Shown: positions 1 through 8,356 of the stretch, one piece after another
Position numbering within the stretch: position 1 is the stretch's first letter
How the letters are laid out: each line of letters opens with the position of its first letter
Origin: Marinilabilia rubra
GTDB taxonomy: Bacteria > Bacteroidota > Bacteroidia > Bacteroidales > Marinilabiliaceae
DNA length: 64,000 nucleotides
Assembly: GCF_003121985.1 (NCBI RefSeq)
Contig: NZ_QEWP01000001.1
Span: forward strand, 124,001 to 188,000
Reading direction: 5' to 3'
Translations under genes and position numbers: made by a program
Notes under the pieces: model-generated
What the model was told of the DNA's origin: nothing
The model's input: the letters and a program-made list of their open reading frames with translations, nothing else
Database searches by the model: none

Positions 1-1
1 G

Positions 2-61
2 TCAATTAAAGATTATGAGGCGCGTTTTGAGAATTTACGGAAAGCGCTTAGAAACTATTAA
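2..61 (+). CDS. 3' end of an unidentified protein (partial)
   Basis: The first 20 codons of frame 2 are open and end in TAA. They read SIKDYEARFENLRKALRNY, an amphipathic charged helix typical of a real C-terminus. The gene begins outside the window, so its function cannot be named. A weak hairpin follows 48 bases downstream. That this is coding is inferred from composition only. Confidence 0.45.
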   Translation, partial: SIKDYEARFENLRKALRNY

Positions 62-108
62 TCAGGATAGGGTTTTAATTTTTATTTAAGAGTTTAGCTA
101 AACCCCAA

Positions 109-137
109 GAGGGTAGGAATCGAAACTTCTTACCCTC
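109..137 (+). terminator. Possible terminator hairpin after the partial gene
   Basis: GAGGGTA at 109-115 pairs with TACCCTC at 131-137 across a 15-base loop, followed by a weak T-rich stretch (TGTTGTT). It lies between the 5' partial gene and a repeat element. The poor U-tract keeps confidence low. Confidence 0.35.
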
Positions 138-159
138 TGTTGTTCCAACATTCACCTAG

Positions 160-335
160 AGTCTGTCCATAAAGTACTATTTGTGTCGTTATGCTTGCTG
201 CCAAAATACTCATCCCGAAGCATCCCGGGACTCCGTTTTTGGCAGCTTCGCTCCCGAAGACTCGGGATTGCAACTGGCATTTTCTGACCAGACGCATGAC
301 TAAAAACAAATTTTACTTAGTTTATAGACAGGCAC
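160..335 (+). mobile_element. MITE-like element, family A copy 1
   Basis: A non-coding 176-bp element starts AGTCTGTCCATAAAG and ends TTTATAGACAGGCAC, so its ends are imperfect inverted repeats. It is flanked by the direct repeat TCACCTAG at 152-159 and 336-343, which looks like a target-site duplication. A second copy lies inverted at 53380-53539 with a different duplication. An internal inverted pair (CTGCCAAAA / TTTTTGGCAG) could fold. No transposase is encoded, so it would move only in trans. Family assignment is inference. Confidence 0.7.
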
Positions 336-360
336 TCACCTAGTGTGACAATTACTAAAT

Positions 361-556
361 TCATTCACTAATTTCAGGCGCTTTTTTTCTTTCTGCTTCG
401 TTGGGGCTTTTAACCATAGCTAAGGCTATGCTTACTTTTTTGTTGTTTTGCACAAGGTGAAAATATCGGCGGCTTACCCGACATTCTACACTTGCTTGTA
501 TTTTAATAGATTATTTATGAATGAATAAGGTTAGTTGAAAGGGGTTTTGTCTGGTT
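361..556. other. Intergenic stretch, no supported gene
   Basis: Between the family A element and the chemotaxis receptor there is no ORF with support. A short palindrome (CATAGCTAAGGCTATG, about 415-430) is the only structure seen. The stretch may be an old repeat, but only one copy is present here. Confidence 0.3.
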
Positions 557-2419
557 TTATTTGTTGAAATTACTATCAATGCTAAAGTAGCTAATGGCTT
601 TCTGGAGGTGTTCGATTTCATCGGTGAATTCATGCGCCATACCGTTTATGTTCTCGGAGGTCTGAGCATTCATTTGCGAAACTTTATCCAGTTCCATTAA
701 AGCATTGTTGATCTGTGTTGCTCCGGCATCCTGTTCCTTTGAAGCTGCAGATATCTCCAATACCAATTCGTTGGACTTATTGATTTTTGGCAGTAGATCT
801 ACAAAAATTTGCATGGCATTTCGGGCATTATCCACACTGTTGGTAGAAAGTTGGTTGATTTTTGAGGCATTTATGCGACTTCGTTCTGCAAGTTTACGAA
901 CCTCTGCAGCTACAACTGCGAAACCTTTTCCCTGCTCCCCTGCTCTGGCTGCTTCAATGGCCGCATTCAGGGAAAGAATATTGGTTTGCCTGGCCACGTC
1001 TTCAATTAGAACCACACTTTCGTAAATGTTCTCAATAGCAGATACAGCTTGTCTTAGGATTTTTTCTCCATTTTGGGCTTCACTGGCAGCCTCTGAAACC
1101 AGCATTTCTGTTTGTCTGGCATTGTCCGCATTTTGACTGATGTTGGAACTCATCTCCTCCATCGATGCGGATAACTCTTCGGTCGAACTGGCTTGTTCGG
1201 TCGCGCTTTCTGAAAGAGAGGCTGCTGAGCTGTTCATCTCCTCACTACCATTATGCACAATCTCCGATGCATTAAAGGCCTGTTGTATCATTTCAGAAAT
1301 CTTAACTTTCATAGCTTCGAATGCTACAGTTAGCTGGCCTAATTCATCCTTTCTTTGGAGATATTCTTTGTTGGGCCTTCCTGTCAGGTCACCTTCTGAA
1401 AATCTGCGTGCAAGTGACGATATTTCAACCAGTGGAGCAGTTATGTTGCCGGATAACCAGACAACTACTCCTAGTGTTAAGGCCAGGAATATGATGCTTA
1501 AGATAATACTGTTGGTTTTGATGGGTTGGATGATGGCCAATAGTTCATCGGTGGGGGCAACAAGAATGGTTGTCAGGCCTGTGTTGCCTACTGCCATTGA
1601 TATAATTTCGTGCCCTTTCTTGTCAAATTTCTGATCGGTCAGAATTGTTGTTTCTTCGTTGTTAAGGAGTTCTTTAACGACTCCCTTTTCAAGAATGGCA
1701 TCGATATTCATGTTGATTTGACTTTCATCGCCTGAAATCAGGATCTTGCCAACTTCGTCAACCATCCACATTTTACTGTTAGGTGTAATTTTCCTGCTGT
1801 TAAAAGCTTCCACAACCACTGTGGGGTTTAAGCTTAATCCCGCTACACCTGATGGATTTGAAGGATTGCCCATTAAAATGTTATAGAAAAAAAATGTTTG
1901 ATCCAACTCGGCATTGTAATCATAGTTTAGCGATTTCTTTTTTCCGGAGCTGATAGTTTGAAAAAACCAGCTGTCATCCGAATCAGACGGATCTACCACA
2001 TCTATCATCTGGTAATTCTCCGTATAATAGCGGTGGGTGGTGTTATTTACCGCAAAAACAGAAGGGTATCCCATCTTTTCCGCAAACATATCCAGTTTTG
2101 CCAGGGCCAGTTTTTTAAGAGTAGTATCTGTTTCCCCACTCTGAAACCATTCAAGTAAAAGAGGGTCATCTGCTAATGTAATGGATGCCTCCATGCCTTT
2201 TTCCAGTTGACTTTTTAGGTCACTTTGTGCAGCTTCGACGAATCCGGTTAGCTGTTTTTCACGCACATCCTCCAAAAGAGTGCTCTTTACGGTTGAATAA
2301 TTTAATATTGATTGGATGGCGATGATAGAGAAGATCAAAATGCCGAAGGAAACAAGTAATTGATCCCTTAAACGCTTGAATCGCTTGAAAGATGTAATGT
2401 TAAGACCCATAATACCCAT
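557..2419 (-). CDS. Methyl-accepting chemotaxis protein
   Basis: A 620-residue transmembrane chemoreceptor. An N-terminal membrane segment (about 20-40) is followed by a periplasmic ligand-binding region of about 260 residues, likely Cache-type. A second membrane segment lies near 304-325, then a HAMP domain to about 375 and the methyl-accepting signalling domain to the end. The conserved cytoplasmic hairpin is clear ([19 protein letters not shown], then [18 protein letters not shown]). It should relay ligand binding to CheA/CheW, but no che gene is in this window, so it is an orphan receptor. No C-terminal CheR-tethering pentapeptide is seen. Met1 and Met4 are both possible starts. The ligand is unknown. 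Confidence 0.93.
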   Translation of the reverse strand: MGIMGLNITSFKRFKRLRDQLLVSFGILIFSIIAIQSILNYSTVKSTLLEDVREKQLTGFVEAAQSDLKSQLEKGMEASITLADDPLLLEWFQSGETDTTLKKLALAKLDMFAEKMGYPSVFAVNNTTHRYYTENYQMIDVVDPSDSDDSWFFQTISSGKKKSLNYDYNAELDQTFFFYNILMGNPSNPSGVAGLSLNPTVVVEAFNSRKITPNSKMWMVDEVGKILISGDESQINMNIDAILEKGVVKELLNNEETTILTDQKFDKKGHEIISMAVGNTGLTTILVAPTDELLAIIQPIKTNSIILSIIFLALTLGVVVWLSGNITAPLVEISSLARRFSEGDLTGRPNKEYLQRKDELGQLTVAFEAMKVKISEMIQQAFNASEIVHNGSEEMNSSAASLSESATEQASSTEELSASMEEMSSNISQNADNARQTEMLVSEAASEAQNGEKILRQAVSAIENIYESVVLIEDVARQTNILSLNAAIEAARAGEQGKGFAVVAAEVRKLAERSRINASKINQLSTNSVDNARNAMQIFVDLLPKINKSNELVLEISAASKEQDAGATQINNALMELDKVSQMNAQTSENINGMAHEFTDEIEHLQKAISYFSIDSNFNK

Positions 2420-2859
2420 TGTTCAAATTCTTTTTAAAACTCCTGTTACGCACTTTGGGGATTAAGGTTAACCAGTTTTCGTTTTTTTAAGAAATAAATA
2501 TGGCTTACATGAATCTGGAAATCTATAGTTTAAATGTTCAAATAAGAGTTTTTTGTGTTTTATTTGACTTCATGAATTTCTTTTTAGTCTCTATATTTGT
2601 AAATGAGAGCTGCTGAAAAGTCAAAAGGGCAGAATTTACAAGCCACTCAATGGAAGGAATACTGAAATACTTCGAGATTGTGGAGGTGAAGTGAATTTTG
2701 TTCTTTTGATTAGCCATTTTCATATATTCAAGTGCAAAGAAATTTAAGTAATTGTGAAATAACCTTAGGCTTAAGTCCTTGTTGAGATGATTTAAAGGTT
2801 TAATAGTTAATGAAAAATGCGTTTTTCAGCCCTCCAAAAATAAACCAATCAAAGTAAAG
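2420..2859. other. Intergenic region between divergent receptor and ispD
   Basis: The 440-bp gap holds a good -7 box on the plus strand (2592-2599) and otherwise A/T-rich sequence. A 61-codon minus-strand ORF (2538-2723) has no coding character and was not accepted. Confidence 0.4.
2592..2599 (+). promoter_or_regulatory. Candidate Bacteroidota -7 box upstream of ispD
   Basis: TATATTTG fits the TAnnTTTG consensus exactly. No well-spaced TTTG -33 box is evident. If used, it gives ispD a leader of about 250 nt. A 20-codon ORF (starting MRAAEKSKG) opens 3 bases downstream. Confidence 0.35.
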
Positions 2860-3531
2860 ATGTCAGCATTATCTGTTATTATTGTGGCAGGAGGGAGAGG
2901 CCTCAGAATGGGGCATGAGGTTCCCAAACAATTTCTTAATATTGGCCGGCGGCCGGTGTTAATGCATACGATTGAGAAATTTTATTCCTACGATTCTGCA
3001 ATCAGCGTTGTTTTGGTTTTGCCATCCGACCAGTTCCCATATTGGAAAGCCCTGTGTCGTAAGCATAACTTTCTCTTATCGCATAAACTGGTTGAGGGGG
3101 GACCGACAAGATACAACAGTGTGAAAAATGGATTGGCGCATATCGGAGATTCTGACCTTGTGGGTATCCATGATGGTGTTCGGCCATTTGTTAGCAATCA
3201 AACCATTGAGCGCTGTTATCTGGTTGCACAGAGCCATGGTGCAGCCATTCCTGTTCTGGAAGTGGTGGAATCTATTCGAAAAGTGGAAGGTGATAGAAGT
3301 TGGATGAAGCCAAGATCAGCTTACCGAACCGTTCAAACACCTCAGGTTTTTAAGTCATCGATACTCAAAAATGCATACGACCTGCCCTTCAACCCTGATT
3401 TTACCGATGATGCCTCTGTAGTTGAAGCTGCAGGCTATGACATAACCCTGGTCGAAGGTAACCGGGAGAATATTAAAATTACTTCACCATTCGACCTGGT
3501 TGTGGCAGATGCTATGATTCGGGAAGAATGA
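2860..3531 (+). CDS. ispD: 2-C-methyl-D-erythritol 4-phosphate cytidylyltransferase
   Basis: IspD transfers CMP from CTP to methylerythritol 4-phosphate, the third step of the non-mevalonate isoprenoid pathway, in the cytosol. At 223 residues it matches the family's usual 225-240. The nucleotide-binding loop AGGRGLRMG is followed by PKQFL (about residues 10-27), DGVRPF lies near 107 and QTPQVF near 160, all family hallmarks. It is monocistronic here. Its TGA (3529-3531) abuts the stop of the convergent fabH-like gene at 3532 with no spacer and no visible terminator between them. Confidence 0.93.
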   Translation: MSALSVIIVAGGRGLRMGHEVPKQFLNIGRRPVLMHTIEKFYSYDSAISVVLVLPSDQFPYWKALCRKHNFLLSHKLVEGGPTRYNSVKNGLAHIGDSDLVGIHDGVRPFVSNQTIERCYLVAQSHGAAIPVLEVVESIRKVEGDRSWMKPRSAYRTVQTPQVFKSSILKNAYDLPFNPDFTDDASVVEAAGYDITLVEGNRENIKITSPFDLVVADAMIREE

Positions 3532-4617
3532 TCACTGCATCCTGTACATAAATGCATTGATGTTCATTCCGGCGCCTACAGAAGTCATCATAACATAATC
3601 ACCTGACTTTAGAGAGTGACCTTCCATCTTATTTTTTACAACAAGGTCGTATAATGTTGGAACGGTTGCTACACTGCTGTTTCCCAATTTTTTGATGGTC
3701 ATCGGCATTGTGCTGAAATCAGGTTCTTTTATGCCGTATAACCTGAAGATGCGTTTAAGGATGGCTTCATCCATTTTTGCATTTGCCTGATGTATCAGAA
3801 TTTTACTTACATCTTTTAGATCCAGATTATTTTTCTGCAGGCATTCCTGGGCAACTAGTGGTACGTAGGTGAGGCCGTAATTATAGACTTTTCGGCCGAG
3901 CATCTTAACGTATTTAGAGTCTTGCTTAAGCTCTTTATTGAAGGAATCCCCCATCTTCAGAAGATCGAGATGTTCTTCGGTGTCTGTTCTGGTGACATGT
4001 CTTAATATTCCGACAGGTGTTTCACTTTCAATTGCCTCAAGAACAACTGCTCCCGCACCATCTGCAAAAATCATGGAGTCTCTGTCATGAGGATCCATAG
4101 CCCGGCTGAGGGTGTCAGCACCAATGACAAGAGCACGTTTGGCATCGCCCGATTGGAGGTAATAATTGGCCTGAATCATGGCCTGAGTCCATCCCGGGCA
4201 ACCGAAGGTCATATCATAAGCCACTGTTTTCGGGTTTTTTATGCCCAACTTCTTTTTTACCCTGGAGGCAAGAGTTGGCATAATGTCGGGATAGAGACTG
4301 CCACTTTTTATATCGCCCAGATTGTGAGCGATGATGATATAATCCAATGTTTCGCGGTCAAAACCCGCATCATTCAACGCCTCTTCAGATGCCATTGTGG
4401 CAATGTCTGAGGTTGTATATTTCTCTTCGGCCAGGCGACGTTCTGAGATGTCCGTAATTTGCTCGAACTTCTCTACTATCTCCTCTCCGGGCGTTTCAAT
4501 TTTTGTACCGTCTTCGTTCATAAATAAGCGGTCGGCAAATTGCTTATTTGGAACTGCTACAGATGGTATATAGCTGCCGGATCCTCTTATGACTGAGTAT
4601 AATTTACTGGTAATCAT
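3532..4617 (-). CDS. 3-oxoacyl-ACP synthase III family protein (FabH-like)
   Basis: A 361-residue thiolase-fold ketosynthase of the FabH/KAS III superfamily. The catalytic triad is visible: Cys140 in FGCPGW, His276 in HQANAK, and Asn313 in LGNSS. It is longer than E. coli FabH (317), with an N-terminal insertion (about 30-50), so it belongs to one of the FabH-like subgroups common in Bacteroidota. It may start fatty acid chains or condense a specialised acyl-CoA; the primer cannot be read from sequence. It lies 25 bp downstream of lpxH on the same strand and probably shares its promoter, which fits envelope-lipid work. Confidence 0.88.
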   Translation of the reverse strand: MITSKLYSVIRGSGSYIPSVAVPNKQFADRLFMNEDGTKIETPGEEIVEKFEQITDISERRLAEEKYTTSDIATMASEEALNDAGFDRETLDYIIIAHNLGDIKSGSLYPDIMPTLASRVKKKLGIKNPKTVAYDMTFGCPGWTQAMIQANYYLQSGDAKRALVIGADTLSRAMDPHDRDSMIFADGAGAVVLEAIESETPVGILRHVTRTDTEEHLDLLKMGDSFNKELKQDSKYVKMLGRKVYNYGLTYVPLVAQECLQKNNLDLKDVSKILIHQANAKMDEAILKRIFRLYGIKEPDFSTMPMTIKKLGNSSVATVPTLYDLVVKNKMEGHSLKSGDYVMMTSVGAGMNINAFMYRMQ

Positions 4618-4642
4618 GAAAGTGCTGTAATGGTTGGTTTTA

Positions 4643-5398
4643 TTATTCCTGGAAGTATTTTAAACTAAAGTTTTCTCCGTCCCATTCCCCATACGAGAAG
4701 TGGTGTACCCAGTCGCCAAGATAAACCAGACGGCTGGTGTTGCTGATGTTCAGGTCGATAACGACATGTCTGTGTCCGAATATGAAAAAATCGTAATGTT
4801 GCGTTTTTATTTTTTCTTTGGCAAATTTCACAAGCCATTCGTCTTCCTCTCCCTGGAAAGTAGCCGGTTCGCTGCCTTGATTACTTTCTCTGCTTTTTCT
4901 TGACCAAAAACGTGCCAAAGCTACGCCCAGGTCAGGATGTAACCATTTAAAAAGCTTTTGGGCAATTTTATTTGTGAATACTGATTTGAGTTTTCTGTAG
5001 GCCTTTTCATATGGCGTGATACCATCTCCGTGGGCCAGAAAGAATTTTTTTCCGTCAATTTCGGTCAGAAAAGGCTCAGTATGAACGATGACTCCTGTTT
5101 CGGCCGGAAGATAATCAAATATCCAAATGTCGTGATTTCCGGTGAAGAAATGGACAGGAATTCCTTTGTCGGTAAGTTCGCATAACTTCCCTAAAAAGCG
5201 GGTATGCCCCTTGGGAATAACATGCTTGTACTCGAACCAAAAATCGAAGATGTCACCCATAAGATAAACCTCACGTGCGTCATCTTTGATGCTGTCAAGC
5301 CAATCCACCAGCTTTTTCTCGTGGGCACGGTGGTTGTTGATTGTTGGTGCCCCAAGGTGCGCGTCTGAGGCAAAATATATTTTCTTTCTATTATCCAA
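4643..5398 (-). CDS. lpxH: UDP-2,3-diacylglucosamine diphosphatase (LpxH family)
   Basis: A calcineurin-like metallophosphoesterase of 251 residues. The metal-binding blocks appear in order: DAHLG (about 12), GDIFDFWFE (about 48), GNHD (about 91), HGDG (about 121) and GHRH (about 208). LpxH cleaves UDP-2,3-diacylglucosamine to lipid X and UMP at the inner membrane in lipid A synthesis. A consensus promoter lies 33-65 bp upstream, and the fabH-like gene follows after 25 bp. Members of this superfamily differ in substrate, so the lipid A role is family inference. A second, more distant relative is at 29649-30503. Confidence 0.87.
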   Translation of the reverse strand: MDNRKKIYFASDAHLGAPTINNHRAHEKKLVDWLDSIKDDAREVYLMGDIFDFWFEYKHVIPKGHTRFLGKLCELTDKGIPVHFFTGNHDIWIFDYLPAETGVIVHTEPFLTEIDGKKFFLAHGDGITPYEKAYRKLKSVFTNKIAQKLFKWLHPDLGVALARFWSRKSRESNQGSEPATFQGEEDEWLVKFAKEKIKTQHYDFFIFGHRHVVIDLNISNTSRLVYLGDWVHHFSYGEWDGENFSLKYFQE

Positions 5399-5430
5399 AT
5401 CCGGAAATTTCCTTTTTTGTTTTCAGCGGA

Positions 5431-5463
5431 CAAATATATCTGTTTTTAATTTGATTCACCAAA
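5431..5463 (-). promoter_or_regulatory. Bacteroidota-type promoter of lpxH-fabH
   Basis: On the minus strand TTTG (5460-5463) is followed after 21 bp by TATATTTG (5431-5438), matching the Bacteroidota -33/-7 pattern. The lpxH start codon lies about 33 bp downstream. Confidence 0.65.
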
Positions 5464-5618
5464 ATATTGCAGATATGTAGATGATTGTTGATCAGTCGAG
5501 GAATGGGGTCAAAAAGTCTGATTTTAAATTTTGCTCTTTTAAGCCTTTTGAAGGGAAAGTAAAGTGGAGATATAGCAACCCCATTTATTGCAAATTAAAA
5601 CTTTTAAGAAATAAGAAA

Positions 5619-5645
5619 GCCTTGTCAGAATTATTCTGACAAGGC
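5619..5645 (-). terminator. Rho-independent terminator of the TlpA-like gene
   Basis: A near-perfect palindrome, GCCTTGTCAGAAT with its complement, is followed on the minus strand by TTTCTTATTTCTT. It lies about 40 bp past the TlpA-like stop codon. Confidence 0.8.
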
Positions 5646-5686
5646 CTGTATCTTTTGACTAAATTGGGCGATTATTAACCAGAAGC

Positions 5687-6856
5687 TTATAAGGCCTCTT
5701 TCACTTTTTCTTCCAGCATATCTCCAAAAAGGTTCTTTCCTATTATTTCTCCATCTCTGCTGATAAGGTAATTGGCCGGAAGCTGCTTGATGTTGTACAT
5801 GCGGGCAGGGTAAGAGTCTGTATACCGGAGGTCACTGACATTGATCCATGGCAATTCATCCTTAATGATGGCATTTTCCCAAAGAACCTTGCTTCGGTCA
5901 AGTGAAACCTGGTAGACTTCAAATCCCTGATCGTTGTATTGGTTATACACCTTTTTCAGGTGGTCATTGGCTCTGCGTGAAGCTTCATTCCAAGATGCCC
6001 AGAATGAAAGTAACACTACTTTTCCTTCCAGGGAAGAAAGGGCTATTTCTTTACCCTTTACATTTTTCTCTTTGATTTCAGGGATGGTTTCTTCTGCTTC
6101 CTCCTGAAGTTTCTCTGTTATTTTTTGGGCCCGTTCCTGGGCTTTTGCGCTCAAAACGTAATTGTACAATTGTTTTACTCGAGGCGATTCGGGATATAAA
6201 AGGTTCAGACTTGTGGCAATGGTTGCAAAATATACCTGCTCTTTTTTGTCCATAACATTGAGCACCATTGTGTTGTCGCTCAATCTCTGGAATAGTGCAT
6301 AATAACTGGCAAAGGACCTGGGGTTGTCCATAACAAAAGAACCCACAAAGTTTTTATGTTCTTCCAATTCTGTGCTTAATTCCTGTCCTATTTTTGTTTT
6401 CTGTGAAGTACTTCCATTCTCAGGCAGAGATTCATACAAAGCCAACAAGCTGTCAACCGACTCACGTAAGTTTTTGAGTCTTTGATTCAGAATCTGAACC
6501 TTTTTCGATTCAATTGAGCCTTCAATGCGGTAAGTGTCTTCCAGGTTTTGGCCATCTGCCGTTACAGAAACATGTTCGGTGCTGTCCAGCAGTAGCGTGA
6601 CGAAATTTTTTGGGGATAACTTTAATTTGAAAAAGGTTGGAACACTAAGCCGCTCTCCTCTGAATGCAAAAGAACCTGCTTCATTAAGTTTTACACTGTC
6701 AATGATAAGGTTGCGATCAAGCTGCATCTTTTCAAGGATCAGTGTTTTTCCCTCCGCATTTTTAATGTTGCCTTTTATTTGATATTTATTTTGATGACAG
6801 CCTGTCAACAAAACAAAGAATAATAAAATTGAGATAATGTAATTCAGTTGTCTCAT
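5687..6856 (-). CDS. TlpA-like thioredoxin-fold lipoprotein lacking CXXC
   Basis: A 389-residue exported lipoprotein. The signal segment ends in LTGC, with Cys20 as lipidation site. An N-terminal DUF4369-like beta domain (about 25-115) is followed by a helical linker and a C-terminal AhpC/TSA-thioredoxin domain (about 255-389). The domain keeps FWASW (285-289) and the cis-proline loop (QLPANY). The redox CXXC is replaced by N290-E-A-S293, so no dithiol exchange is possible as in TlpA or ResA. It may be a binding or structural member of the DUF4369-TlpA family abundant in Bacteroidota. It is monocistronic with its own promoter and terminator. Confidence 0.85.
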   Translation of the reverse strand: MRQLNYIISILLFFVLLTGCHQNKYQIKGNIKNAEGKTLILEKMQLDRNLIIDSVKLNEAGSFAFRGERLSVPTFFKLKLSPKNFVTLLLDSTEHVSVTADGQNLEDTYRIEGSIESKKVQILNQRLKNLRESVDSLLALYESLPENGSTSQKTKIGQELSTELEEHKNFVGSFVMDNPRSFASYYALFQRLSDNTMVLNVMDKKEQVYFATIATSLNLLYPESPRVKQLYNYVLSAKAQERAQKITEKLQEEAEETIPEIKEKNVKGKEIALSSLEGKVVLLSFWASWNEASRRANDHLKKVYNQYNDQGFEVYQVSLDRSKVLWENAIIKDELPWINVSDLRYTDSYPARMYNIKQLPANYLISRDGEIIGKNLFGDMLEEKVKEAL

Positions 6857-6932
6857 CAGAAAATGTTGCTCTAGTTCACGTTTAAAGTTTTTTTGGCGCT
6901 AAGCCAAAAACAGATATTCATTTATTAGCAAT

Positions 6933-6940
6933 CAAAGATA
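6933..6940 (-). promoter_or_regulatory. Candidate -7 box of the TlpA-like gene
   Basis: TATCTTTG on the minus strand matches TAnnTTTG, about 75 bp before the start codon. The -33 region (TTCG, about 21 bp further up) is a poor match. Confidence 0.5.
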
Positions 6941-6998
6941 AAGTTATTTTTTTATTTTGTCCGAATTGGGGGAATGAGGATTTCTTTACGATAGTCTT

Positions 6999-7028
6999 AA
7001 AAAAAAGCCGGTGTCTTGCGACAACGGC
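6999..7028 (-). terminator. Terminator of the branched-chain amino acid operon
   Basis: On the minus strand GCCGTTGTC-GCAA-GACACCGGC forms a 9-bp stem with one mismatch (7007-7028), followed directly by a run of T. It sits about 30 bp past leuB and closes the ilv-leu cluster. Confidence 0.85.
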
Positions 7029-7058
7029 CTAAATGGGGTAACCGAATGTGATTCCTGG

Positions 7059-8126
7059 TTACATTTTTGAAATATACTCTGCAATCCAGTCACCAACTTC
7101 CGATGTTGAAAGCGGATTCTCTTTGTCTATATCTTCGGTAACTTTCCCTTCGTTCAGAGAAGCATCTACCGCTTTTCTTATTATCACAGCTTCATCTTTC
7201 AGGTTAAATGCTGATTCAAGCATTAATGCAGCTGAAAGTATAGTAGCCAGAGGATTGGCAATGTTCTTCCCTGCAGCCTGAGGATACGATCCGTGAATAG
7301 GTTCAAATACTGAGGTATGCAAGCCCATTGATGCTGATGGTAAAAGACCCAGCGACCCGGTAATTACACTGGCCTCGTCAGTAAGGATGTCACCAAACAT
7401 GTTTTCAGTAACCATTACATCAAATCGTTTTGGCCACTGGATAAGCTGCATGGCAGCGTTATCGACGAACATGTATTCTACCTCCACCTCCGGATAATCC
7501 GGTGCAATGGCTTGTACCGTTTCGCGCCATAGTCTGGAAGTGGCCAGTACATTTGCTTTATCTACCACAGTAAGCTTCTTACGCCTTTTCATGGCAAAAT
7601 CGAATGCCAGGCGGGTAATACGGTCGATTTCCTCAGTTGAGTAAACGCTGGTGTCATATGCAGTTAGACCATCTTCGGAACGCCCCTGCGGACGCCCAAA
7701 ATAGATGCCGCCGGTAAGCTCGCGAATAGCTACAAAATCTGCGCCTTCGACCAAGTCAGCCCGCAGTGGAGATTTATGGATTAAAGAAGGAAATGTTGCT
7801 ACAGGACGAATATTAGCATACAGACCCAGTTTCTTGCGCATAGCCAACAGGCCCTGCTCAGGTCTAACCTTTGCTTTTGGGTCATTGTCGTATTTAGGAT
7901 CACCAATGGCACCGAAAAGAACGGCGTCAGATTTCATACACAGCTCATGCGTTTCGTCGGGATACGGATTCCCGGTTTTGTCGATGGCTGTAGCTCCTAC
8001 CAGAGCTTCAGTGTAAACAGCCTCATGACCTTTTTTGGCAAATACAGCATCAAGTGCTTTCTTTGCCTGCTCAACAATTTCCGGCCCGATTCCGTCGCCG
8101 GGCAATACTGCAATGTTTAACTTCAT
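7059..8126 (-). CDS. leuB: 3-isopropylmalate dehydrogenase
   Basis: LeuB oxidises and decarboxylates 3-isopropylmalate with NAD+ to 4-methyl-2-oxopentanoate, the last dedicated leucine step before transamination. Its 355 residues match the family. PGDGIGPEI near the N-terminus, the substrate-binding region [10 protein letters not shown] (about 135-145), the DKANVL segment (about 188) and the cofactor region [15 protein letters not shown] (about 280) are all present. It is the last gene of the cluster, separated from the upstream synthase by 230 bp that hold a family B repeat. In organisms using citramalate for isoleucine this enzyme also acts on 3-methylmalate, which the neighbour gene suggests here. 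Confidence 0.95.
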   Translation of the reverse strand: MKLNIAVLPGDGIGPEIVEQAKKALDAVFAKKGHEAVYTEALVGATAIDKTGNPYPDETHELCMKSDAVLFGAIGDPKYDNDPKAKVRPEQGLLAMRKKLGLYANIRPVATFPSLIHKSPLRADLVEGADFVAIRELTGGIYFGRPQGRSEDGLTAYDTSVYSTEEIDRITRLAFDFAMKRRKKLTVVDKANVLATSRLWRETVQAIAPDYPEVEVEYMFVDNAAMQLIQWPKRFDVMVTENMFGDILTDEASVITGSLGLLPSASMGLHTSVFEPIHGSYPQAAGKNIANPLATILSAALMLESAFNLKDEAVIIRKAVDASLNEGKVTEDIDKENPLSTSEVGDWIAEYISKM

Positions 8127-8200
8127 GTGATGAATGATTATTGTCCCTCAAATCTTTGCGAGTTGAGATGTTTGATTATTTTTTTATTAAACTGTGAATA

Positions 8201-8340
8201 CTAACAATACTCCGTTAATCTTTTATAATAGCCTAAAGTTCAATTGTTTGCAAGTAAATGAGTTTTCGTCTTAAAGCACAGATTATTAATACTATATGAT
8301 TTGTCTTAAATCTTATATCTAAAAGTCTAACGATCTATTG
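8201..8340 (+). repeat. Dispersed repeat family B, copy 1
   Basis: It starts TAACAATACTCCGTTAA, runs through TTTTATAATAG, and ends CTAACGATCTATTG, the same order as the copy at 44120-44272. It is diverged in the middle. It lies inside the leu cluster between the citramalate-synthase-like gene and leuB, with no coding content. Confidence 0.6.
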
Positions 8341-8356
8341 TACTAAAAAACGTGGA

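Noticed and set aside
2538-2723. A 61-codon minus-strand ORF upstream of the chemoreceptor
   Set aside because: No protein-like composition, no start signal, and an opposing promoter-like box lies within it.
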